Assembly: GCF_902459695.1 (NCBI RefSeq) | Contig: NZ_CABPRZ010000002.1 | Span: forward strand, 124,001-188,000 | DNA length: 64,000 bases | Direction of reading: 5' to 3' | Source: Pandoraea terrae | Lineage (GTDB): Bacteria; Pseudomonadota; Gammaproteobacteria; Burkholderiales; Burkholderiaceae | The notes under the pieces: generated by a model | What the model was told of the DNA's origin: nothing | Database searches by the model: none | Seen by the model: only the letters and a program-made list of their open reading frames with translations | Shown: piece after piece, positions 26,757-33,321 of the stretch | Layout of the letters: each line of letters opens with the position of its first letter | How positions within the stretch are numbered: position 1 is the stretch's first letter | Made by a program: the position numbers and the translations under genes

Positions 26757-27188
26757 TTACTCGACGACCTCGAGAACGCCTTCCATACCGCGCTCCCGGT
26801 GGCTCTTGAAGAAAAGCAGCCGGTTGGGGCAGTAGAACGGGTACTTGCCGGCAGCCTTCGGCGTGAATGCGAACGTGGTGGGCTCCTGGCCCAGGGATTC
26901 GTCGATCGACACGTCCGAGCCCGGAATCTTGAGCACGAAGCGATGGGGGATGATGCCTCGCTCCACGCTCACCGTCAGGGCAACGGGGGTGTTGACCTTG
27001 ACGACGACGTGTTCGGGGCGAAAGTAATAGTCGCCGCCGACGATCGTGATGTGTTGCACGCCGTCGGCGGCGACGGCGGCGACACTTGGCGCCGCGTCAG
27101 GCGCAGCGCCACCCGGCCCTGCCCCCTTCGCGACCGCGGCAACGGACGCCAAACACACTGCGGTCACGCAAATCCATCTGACGTTCAT
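26757..27188 (-). CDS. Periplasmic cupredoxin-like protein
   Basis: A 143-residue exported protein. A signal peptide (1-22) is followed by a cupredoxin beta-sandwich with the likely type 1 copper ligands in IIPHRF (His), FYCPNRL (Cys) and SHRERGM (His, Met). ATG 27188 has AGGGGG upstream, so the frame is not extended further. Family members carry electrons or bind copper in the periplasm. It lies just upstream of the Fur-box-like site and the porin/FMN/apbE genes in the same direction, suggesting a shared redox role. Specific partner unknown. Confidence 0.85.
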   Translation of the reverse strand: MNVRWICVTAVCLASVAAVAKGAGPGGAAPDAAPSVAAVAADGVQHITIVGGDYYFRPEHVVVKVNTPVALTVSVERGIIPHRFVLKIPGSDVSIDESLGQEPTTFAFTPKAAGKYPFYCPNRLLFFKSHRERGMEGVLEVVE

Positions 27189-27403
27189 GATGCCCCCTGA
27201 AATCACGGTTTGGGAACGGCGCTTGCCAGCCCGCCTGCCTGCCATAGCCGACTTCAACAGCGGCCGGTTCGGGCAAATGGCCGACTGACTCCCGCCTGTC
27301 CGGGCGTGTTGGCAATGAAGGCAAGCATCCAGTGTATCCCTCAGCCGCCTATTTCCAGTCACTCGGTTGTAGAATGATGCAGGCATTGCGGATGGAAGTG
27401 TGA

Positions 27404-27420
27404 GTCCCCGTCGCGGGGAC
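27404..27420. promoter_or_regulatory. GC hairpin in the 5' region of the diguanylate cyclase
   Basis: GTCCCCG and CGGGGAC pair perfectly around a TCG loop, 36 bp before the cyclase ATG. It could affect translation or end divergent antisense transcripts. It does not resemble a c-di-GMP riboswitch. Confidence 0.35.
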
Positions 27421-27456
27421 CCCATCAACACCTGAAGTCAGATTCGGTCAAGAAAG

Positions 27457-28980
27457 ATGGCAAAAACCGAAAGACACTGGATCTCCCGCCTGGGCAGCGG
27501 CATGTGGCAGCGGCTGTCGGCGTCATCGTTGGTGGTCGCCGCGTGCGGCGCGATGATTGCGGTCGTCATGGTCGGCCTGTGCGCAGTGGTGTTGTATCAG
27601 GGCCGGCAAGACGCGCAGGACCACACGCGCGACACATTACGCGATATCGCGCTGATCGCTCAACGGGACATCGAGCGCAATTTCGAACTGTATGCGCTGT
27701 CGCTACAGGCTGTCGTCGATGGCGTCAAACAACCCGAGGTGATGGCGCTCCCCCCCCGCCTTCGCCGCGAAGTGCTGTTCGACCGCGCCACGACCGCGAA
27801 ATATCTGGGCTCGTTGCTCGTGCTGGATGCCCAGGGCAACATCGTCATGGACTCGGCAAGCGACACACCCCGGCAAGGCAATTTCGCCGACCGCCCCTAC
27901 TTCACCGTGCAGCGCGACCACCCGGATACCGGTTTATACATGAGCGATCCTTTCCAGTCGCGGTTGAGGGATGGGGCGATGAGCATTGCACTCACGCGAC
28001 GCCTTTCCCATTCGGACGGATCGTTCGCCGGCGTGGTGCTGCTGGCCGTGAATCTCGAGTACTTTCGCGACTTGTTCGCCGGCTTGGCCCTCGGGCCCCA
28101 TGGATCTCTGTCGTTGATCGGCCGGAATGGCGTCATGATCATGCGGCAGCCGTACGACCCCAAGATCGTCGGCCGCAATATCCGAGGCGCGAGGACATTC
28201 GAGCGTTTTATTTCGGAACCGGAGGGAAGCTTCAGCGAAACGGCCTCGATCGACGGCGTTCGCCGGCTCTACTGGTTTCAGAACTTTCCAAACGCGCCGC
28301 TGATCATCATGACGGCGGCGGCCGAGCAGGATTTCTATGCAAACTGGCGCCGGCGCGCAGTGACCATCGGCTCGCTCATGGTGGCTTTCGGGGTGGCCTT
28401 CATCGCCCTTTCCATGTTGCTGAGCGTGCAGCTGCGCCGTCGAATGCGGGCGGAATCGGAACTACAACTGCTGGCGCGGACCGACGGCCTGACCGGGCTG
28501 AATAACCGGCGCAGTCTCGGCGAGATCCTGGACCAGGAGTGGCGTCGCGCCAAGCGTACGAGGAGCGTGATGTCATTGCTGTTCGTCGATATCGACCGGT
28601 TCAAGGCCTACAACGACACCTATGGGCATCAGGCCGGCGACGATGCCCTGGCAGCCGTGGCACGGTGCATCACCGGAAACATTCGTCGTCCGGTCGATAC
28701 CGCGGCGCGCTACGGTGGCGAGGAGTTTGTGGTCGTCCTGCCCAATACCACCCCGGACGGCGCGACCGAGATCGCCGAGCGGATCCGCACCGCCATCTGC
28801 GAGTGCGCCATCGAGCATGCGGGCAGTGAATACGGACGCGTCACCGCCAGTATCGGCGTCGTGAGCCGGGAACCCTGCGCCAATGACGATCTGACTGCCG
28901 TGATCAAGGCCGCCGACGAAGCGCTCTATAAGGCGAAAATGACCGGACGCAATAAAGTGTCCCATTTCGGGGTGTCGTGA
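27457..28980 (+). CDS. Membrane diguanylate cyclase with Cache-type sensor
   Basis: A 507-residue protein that makes c-di-GMP from two GTP. TM1 lies at about 24-47. A periplasmic double-Cache-like sensor domain (about 48-300, with GNFADRPYFTVQRDHPDTG) follows, then TM2 at about 306-328 and a GGDEF domain at about 340-507. The active site is GGEEF near residue 423. An RPVD inhibitory site lies five residues before it, so product feedback is expected. ARTDGLTGLNNRRSL starts the catalytic domain. The signal is unknown; Cache domains usually bind small acids or amino acids. Confidence 0.93.
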   Translation: MAKTERHWISRLGSGMWQRLSASSLVVAACGAMIAVVMVGLCAVVLYQGRQDAQDHTRDTLRDIALIAQRDIERNFELYALSLQAVVDGVKQPEVMALPPRLRREVLFDRATTAKYLGSLLVLDAQGNIVMDSASDTPRQGNFADRPYFTVQRDHPDTGLYMSDPFQSRLRDGAMSIALTRRLSHSDGSFAGVVLLAVNLEYFRDLFAGLALGPHGSLSLIGRNGVMIMRQPYDPKIVGRNIRGARTFERFISEPEGSFSETASIDGVRRLYWFQNFPNAPLIIMTAAAEQDFYANWRRRAVTIGSLMVAFGVAFIALSMLLSVQLRRRMRAESELQLLARTDGLTGLNNRRSLGEILDQEWRRAKRTRSVMSLLFVDIDRFKAYNDTYGHQAGDDALAAVARCITGNIRRPVDTAARYGGEEFVVVLPNTTPDGATEIAERIRTAICECAIEHAGSEYGRVTASIGVVSREPCANDDLTAVIKAADEALYKAKMTGRNKVSHFGVS

Positions 28981-29316
28981 GACCGCCGGTATGAGGGTAA
29001 GCACGGCCGAAATAGTATTTGCGGCAGGCGCAAAAATGTCATTGACTGAAGAAGATGGCAGTACCCGAAACCGCTCACATACAGCGAGAGTTACCACCTT
29101 GGACGGTTCCTGTAGTCGATCTTTGATCAATCGCATTGCCTGAACGGCAAGCCGGCCCGCTCGTTTTCCTCAGCCGCCGTCTTGCCCCCAAGGCAGACGG
29201 TGCGCGTCGCAAGTTATCCCGCACCGAATGGAAGCGCAATCGCGCGCACGTCGTCTGGCGCCGCACGGTTGCGCACAGGTTGGCGTACGTGCGCCGGTTC
29301 GCGCAAAGGAGGTGTC
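28981..29316. other. Long 5' region of the Nramp-related transporter
   Basis: This is 336 bp between the cyclase stop and the leader ORF. I see no gene and no M-box or yybP-ykoY consensus. It contains a strong hairpin at 29177-29200. The transporter promoter must lie here, but no clear -35/-10 pair stands out. Confidence 0.45.
29177..29200. promoter_or_regulatory. Stable hairpin in the transporter leader
   Basis: CCGTCTTGCC (29177-29186) and GGCAGACGG (29192-29200) pair with one bulged T around a CCCAA loop. G-T and C-G pairs extend the stem to 29175-29202. It lies about 115 nt before the leader ORF and would be a structured part of the 5' UTR if transcription starts upstream. Confidence 0.4.
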
Positions 29317-29397
29317 ATGTCTGGCAGTGACCCCGTTCCCTTATGCCCGGTTTTGCTTTCATGCATTCCCGGGGTGCCGGCCATGCTTCCAACGTGA
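29317..29397 (+). CDS. Proline-rich leader peptide upstream of the Nramp-related transporter
   Basis: A 26-codon ORF with a full anti-SD complement (AAGGAGGT, 29306-29313) four to five bases before ATG, much stronger than the ribosome site of the transporter itself. The peptide starts MSGSDPVPLCPVLL and has prolines at positions 6, 8, 11, 18, 21 and 25. The DPVPL segment resembles DPTPL of Salmonella MgtL, the leader that senses low Mg2+ and proline for mgtA. Its last codons (29388-29394) are complementary to 29412-29418 and so can form an alternative hairpin that excludes the RBS-sequestering one. No function beyond regulation is suggested. Confidence 0.65.
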   Translation: MSGSDPVPLCPVLLSCIPGVPAMLPT

Positions 29398-29418
29398 CGT
29401 AAGGACACGGGCGTTGGA
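29388..29418 (+). promoter_or_regulatory. Candidate anti-sequestering hairpin
   Basis: TCCAACG (29388-29394, inside the last leader codons) is the exact reverse complement of CGTTGGA (29412-29418), with a 17-nt loop. The right arm overlaps the left arm of the RBS hairpin at 29413-29452, so the two cannot coexist. Confidence 0.55.
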
Positions 29419-29452
29419 TCTTCCGGCATCCCACAAGCCACGAAGATCCGAC
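29413..29452 (+). promoter_or_regulatory. Candidate RBS-sequestering hairpin of the transporter
   Basis: GTTGGATCTTC (29413-29423) pairs with GAAGATCCGAC (29442-29452): 11 bp including one G-U, with an 18-nt loop. The 3' arm contains the only plausible Shine-Dalgarno (GAAGA) and ends one base before ATG 29454. When formed it should block initiation. Confidence 0.6.
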
Positions 29453-29453
29453 A

Positions 29454-31100
29454 ATGACAACTTCGACAGAAATCTTTCAGCCCCGTGAAGCGGTCCTTGA
29501 CGACGCGCATGTGGGCGACATCCATGGCGCCTTTGGCACCATCGCACGCCACGACGTCGGCCCGCGTAACGGCTGGCTCGCGCGCTTGCGTACGCTGCTT
29601 GCCATCCTCGGCCCCGGGCTGATCGTGATGGTCGGCGACAACGACGCGGGGGCTTTCGCCACATACACCCAGGCAGGCCAGAACTACGGCACCACGCTCT
29701 TGTGGACGTTGCTGTTGCTGGTGCCTGTCCTCTATGTCAACCAGGAAATGGTGCTCCGGCTCGGCGCGGTCACCGGCGTTGGCCACGCGCGTCTGATTTT
29801 CGAGCGCTTCGGCAGGTTCTGGGGCGCTTTCAGCGTGATCGACCTGTTTGTCCTCAATGCGCTGACCATCGTGACCGAGTTCGTCGGCATCACCTTCGCC
29901 GTCGGGTTCCTCGGCGTCTCGCCCCTGTGGGGTGTCGCCATTGCCGCGTTGCTGACCATGGCGGCGGTCAGCACGGGGAGCTTCCGGCGGTTCGAGCGTT
30001 TTGCGATGGTGCTGGTATTCGCCAGCCTGCTCCTGGTGCCAGTGTTGGTGGCCGTGCATCCGCCCATGAGCCAGGTGGCGCACGATTTCTTCATCCCCGG
30101 GTGGCCGTCCGGCGGCAAGCTCAGCGAGGTGATGCTGCTGGTGATCGGCATCGTCGGGACAACGGTTGCGCCCTGGCAGTTGTTCTTCCAGCAAAGCTAT
30201 GTGGTGGACAAGCGCATCACGCCCCGCTTCATCCGCTATGAAAAGGCCGACCTGTGGATCGGCATCGGGCTCGTGATGATCGGGGCCGTGGCGATGATGG
30301 CGTTCGCCGCCGCGCTATTCCATGGCAAACCTGAATTCGGGAACTTCACCGATGCGGCAGGCGTGCTGGCCGGCCTTGAAAAACACGTTGGCCGGGCGTC
30401 GTCCGTGATCTTTGCCATCGCGATGATCGATGCGTGCATCATCGGCGCGGCGTCGGTATCGCTGTCGACCGCTTACGCCATCGGCGACGTTTTCGCCATC
30501 CGTCACTCGCTGCACCGGGGTGTGGGCGATGCCAAGGGCTTCTACCTCGTGTACTTCGGTCTCGTGTCCGGTTCGGCTGCGCTGGTCCTGGCGCCGGGCG
30601 CGCCGCTGGGCCTGCTGACCGAGGCCGTGCAATCCCTCGCCGGCGTCCTGCTGCCGAGCGCCACCGTGTTCCTGTTGTTGCTGTGCAACGACCGGACGGT
30701 GCTGGGTCCATGGGTCAACTCGACGCGCCTGAACCTGTTTACCGGTGCAGTGATCTGGGTACTCGTGATGCTTTCCATCATCTTGACCGCGTCAGTCATC
30801 TACCCCGATATCGCCGGCAAAACGATTCTCGGCATTCTCGGCGGCGGAACGGTACTCGCTGCCTGCGCGGCCGCGCTGACCGCAGTGCTGCGAAAGCGCA
30901 GCGATGCTGGCGCCCGCGCCTACCGTCCACAGTACAGCCGTGCCTTGCGCGCCCAATGGCGCATGCCGCCGCTCGATCGGCTGCCGCCGCCGCGTCTGAC
31001 GTTGACGACGCGCATCTGGATGGGCGTATTGCGGGCCTATTTGCTCATCGCGGCCGGACTCGTCGTCGTGAAGATCGGGCAGATGATTTTTGCCCACTGA
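29454..31100 (+). CDS. Nramp-related divalent metal transporter, probable Mg2+ (NRMT) subclass
   Basis: A 548-residue inner-membrane transporter of the Nramp (SLC11) fold with about eleven helices. TM1 reads GDNDAGAFATYTQAG where classical MntH has the DPGN motif: the Asp is kept, Pro and Asn are Ala. TM6 reads GTTVAPWQLFFQQS where MntH has MPH: the soft-metal-binding Met is Ala. Loss of that Met is the feature of Nramp-related magnesium transporters, which take Mg2+ and Mn2+ rather than discriminate against hard ions. The N-terminal 45 and C-terminal 60 residues are cytosolic extensions. Upstream lie a proline-rich leader ORF and two exclusive hairpins. Mg2+ is inferred, not proven. Confidence 0.85.
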   Translation: MTTSTEIFQPREAVLDDAHVGDIHGAFGTIARHDVGPRNGWLARLRTLLAILGPGLIVMVGDNDAGAFATYTQAGQNYGTTLLWTLLLLVPVLYVNQEMVLRLGAVTGVGHARLIFERFGRFWGAFSVIDLFVLNALTIVTEFVGITFAVGFLGVSPLWGVAIAALLTMAAVSTGSFRRFERFAMVLVFASLLLVPVLVAVHPPMSQVAHDFFIPGWPSGGKLSEVMLLVIGIVGTTVAPWQLFFQQSYVVDKRITPRFIRYEKADLWIGIGLVMIGAVAMMAFAAALFHGKPEFGNFTDAAGVLAGLEKHVGRASSVIFAIAMIDACIIGAASVSLSTAYAIGDVFAIRHSLHRGVGDAKGFYLVYFGLVSGSAALVLAPGAPLGLLTEAVQSLAGVLLPSATVFLLLLCNDRTVLGPWVNSTRLNLFTGAVIWVLVMLSIILTASVIYPDIAGKTILGILGGGTVLAACAAALTAVLRKRSDAGARAYRPQYSRALRAQWRMPPLDRLPPPRLTLTTRIWMGVLRAYLLIAAGLVVVKIGQMIFAH

Positions 31101-31131
31101 ACGCGCGCGACGCAGGCGCCTCCGCGTCCCG

Positions 31132-31172
31132 GCCATGACACCGCATATTCATATTGCGTGCGGCGTCATGGC
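31132..31172. terminator. Hairpin downstream of the Nramp-related gene
   Basis: GCCATGAC (31132-31139) pairs perfectly with GTCATGGC (31165-31172), and CCGCA/TGCGG extends the stem after one mismatch. It begins 32 bp after the transporter stop, so it is a likely terminator or 3'-end stabiliser, although no T run follows. Confidence 0.5.
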
Positions 31173-31592
31173 AACGGAACCGTCGCACAATTCGCTTGAC
31201 CGTAGCGTCGCGGCGCGAGTAACATTCGCGCCAGTCAAAATTGAATTGGGGAGTTCCCAAATTGGATTGCAGTAGTTGCCCGTTACCGTTTCCCCGGTAA
31301 ATCCGGCCTGACGTCCGCCCCATTCTGTGGCCACCGTCTCGCCGGAGTGCGAGAGGGTGCGCCGTCAAGTTGTTCGCGCATCACCTTTCCCTAGTTTGAC
31401 CCGTCTGCCCGGCAGGCGCACGCGTGTGCGCATGCCAGGCGTCATACGCATGCGGCGCATCATTGGCCGCACGCCGGTTGCCGCGCGCCGGTTTTTCGCG
31501 GGCGCGCCGGGCAGGCTTTGTCTGCCCGCATCTTGCCACCCACGGGCTATGCCGCATTTGCGCCGGCATGGACTGATTGAACGGAGACGATC

Positions 31593-31703
31593 GTGACTGA
31601 CAGTGACAGTTGTTGTTTATGCCCCGACCTGATCAATTCGCCTTTACCTCCCGTCAGGCGTCGCCGCCCCGAATTTATTGTCGTCCCGCCGCTACGCGCC
31701 TAG
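31593..31703 (+). CDS. Possible 36-residue Cys/Pro-rich small ORF
   Basis: GTG 31593 follows GGAGA by five bases. The peptide starts MTDSDSCCLCPDL and continues with an INSPLPP segment and an arginine block (RRRR). It precedes another short ORF by 47 bp. It could be a leader peptide or chance; no homologue is recognised. Confidence 0.3.
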   Translation: MTDSDSCCLCPDLINSPLPPVRRRRPEFIVVPPLRA

Positions 31704-31750
31704 GACGAACGATCGGCGGTGCCCGCGGGAACCCTCGCTGGAGTACTGCC

Positions 31751-31894
31751 ATGAAATATTATCTGCTGCTTTCCGACCTTCCCCAGTCGGTCCATCAAGA
31801 CCTCTTCCCGGTCAACGCCTATGAATCGGTGCGTCCGCGCGGCTGGACCGAGCGCATTTACGGCTTGATCCGGACGCTGCGGCGTTTCGCCTGA
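31751..31894 (+). CDS. Possible 47-residue small protein
   Basis: ATG 31751 has TGGAG nine bases upstream. The peptide is MKYYLLLSDLPQSVHQDLFP at the start and ends basic (RIYGLIRTLRRFA), with tyrosines and aromatic residues that random GC-rich frames seldom give. It lies 263 bp before the RND adaptor gene. No family is recognised. Confidence 0.4.
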   Translation: MKYYLLLSDLPQSVHQDLFPVNAYESVRPRGWTERIYGLIRTLRRFA

Positions 31895-32157
31895 CGCTTG
31901 TGCCGAGGCGCACGTTACCGCTTGCTTCATAGCGCATTTCTCGACTGAATCCGTCGCGCGTTCCGTTACGCGCGCCGTCACCGATGACCCGCTGACCGAA
32001 CCCCATTCGGCCAACCCTCGTACGCCCCGGGGACGTGCGGCCTGAGCGCGGCATTCCGCGCCGGCAGCAGGACAACGGGTTATCGGGGACGGTGGATTCA
32101 TACGCGCAACATGTGCTGCAACCACACTGATAAGTATTCCAATCCAGAGTTGTCACC

Positions 32158-33321
32158 ATGTCCGTATTCCGCTTACCACGCCGCAACAAACGTCTGGCCG
32201 TTGCCAGCGTCACGCTCGCCGTCGCGCTGGCCTGCGCCGTGCCGGCGCTTCGCCTCGTTTCCACGGCGAGCCACGCTTCCGCGCAGCGCGATGACGACAA
32301 GCCCGTCATCCTGATCCGGGACGGCGACAAGATCGTCGTGCCGCCACAATCGGCGTTGCGCGAGCGCCTGGCCGTACAAGCCGTCGGCACGCGCGACCTG
32401 CCCCACAGCCTGCCCCTGCCCGCCGCCGTCGAAGCCGATCCGGCGCGCACGTTCAACATCCTGCCACCGGTGACCGGCCGCGTGGTCGAATTGAAGGTGC
32501 GTCTCGGCGACCGGGTCGTCAAGGGACAGCCCCTCGCCGTGATCGACTCGGGCGATCTGGCCCAGGCGTTCTCCGACGACGACAAGGCCCGCGACGTGCT
32601 GCACCGTGCCGACAACACCCTCAAGCGCGTGCGCGCGCTGCGCGAAGCCGGCGCCGGGGCATTGAAGGACCTCGAGCAGGCCGAGAGCGACTTTGCCCAG
32701 GCCCAGGCGGAATACGCCCGCACCGAAACGCGGCTGCGCGGCATCGGCGCCGACATGCAGACGCACGGCCGCCGGCTGGTCCTGACCGCGCCGAACACCG
32801 GCAGCGTAACGGCGCTCTCGACCGCGCAAGGCGCCTACGTGAACGACCTGACCGCATCGCTGATGACCGTCGCCAACCTTGACGCCGTATGGGTGACGGC
32901 CAATGTGCCCGAGAGCAATCTCGCCCAGATTGCGAAAGACCAGCCCGTGGACGTCACCTTTCAGGCCTTCCACGGCCAGACATTCCACGGCACCGTGTCG
33001 TTCGTCAGCGACGTGCTCGATCCCGACACACGGCGCGCGAAGGTGCGGATCAGCTTCGCAAATGCCGACGGCAAGTTGAAGCCGAACATGTTTGCCACCG
33101 CGACGTTCTCGGTGCCGCAACAACGCTCGGTGTTCGTGCCGAATTCGGCGCTGCTGATGAACAACGACAGCACCGTGGTCTGGGTCGAGACTGCACCGTG
33201 GATCTTCGTCAAACGTGCAGTGCAGCCGGGCTTCGGCGAAGACGACGGCGCCCGCATCACCGCCGGTCTGGCCGCAGGCGATCGTATCGTCGTCAAGGGC
33301 GGGGTGCTTCTCAATGATTAA
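32158..33321 (+). CDS. RND efflux periplasmic adaptor, CzcB-like
   Basis: A 387-residue membrane-fusion protein. An N-terminal hydrophobic anchor/signal (about 13-32) is followed by a split biotinyl-lipoyl domain around a helical hairpin (VVELKVRLGDRVVKGQPLAV, then GSVTALSTAQGAYV), and beta-barrel and membrane-proximal domains (FVPNSALLMNN). It links the inner-membrane pump to the outer-membrane channel. No His-rich metal stretch is present. It heads the three-gene operon and overlaps the pump gene by 8 bp. Confidence 0.9.
   Translation: MSVFRLPRRNKRLAVASVTLAVALACAVPALRLVSTASHASAQRDDDKPVILIRDGDKIVVPPQSALRERLAVQAVGTRDLPHSLPLPAAVEADPARTFNILPPVTGRVVELKVRLGDRVVKGQPLAVIDSGDLAQAFSDDDKARDVLHRADNTLKRVRALREAGAGALKDLEQAESDFAQAQAEYARTETRLRGIGADMQTHGRRLVLTAPNTGSVTALSTAQGAYVNDLTASLMTVANLDAVWVTANVPESNLAQIAKDQPVDVTFQAFHGQTFHGTVSFVSDVLDPDTRRAKVRISFANADGKLKPNMFATATFSVPQQRSVFVPNSALLMNNDSTVVWVETAPWIFVKRAVQPGFGEDDGARITAGLAAGDRIVVKGGVLLND

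Larger units (their letters stand above)
31101..32157. other. 1-kb region between the Nramp-related gene and the RND operon
   Basis: There is no ordinary gene here. It holds several GC-rich inverted repeats: 31132-31172; TTACCG/CGGTAA at 31283-31300; GGGCAG/CTGCCC at 31509-31527. Two short ORFs with ribosome sites (31593-31703 and 31751-31894) follow. The RND operon promoter must lie in its right part. Confidence 0.5.

Noticed and set aside
27360-27456. c-di-GMP riboswitch before the diguanylate cyclase
   Set aside because: Only a simple 7-bp hairpin is present; the GEMM core sequences are absent.
28981-29316. M-box or yybP-ykoY riboswitch upstream of the Nramp-related gene
   Set aside because: Looked for because of the transporter type; neither conserved core is visible. 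A covariance-model search would settle it.
32111-32314. 67-codon frame starting MCCNHTDKYSN that overlaps the RND adaptor start
   Set aside because: The metal-ligand-rich start is eye-catching, but there is no Shine-Dalgarno and most of the frame lies out of frame within the adaptor gene.
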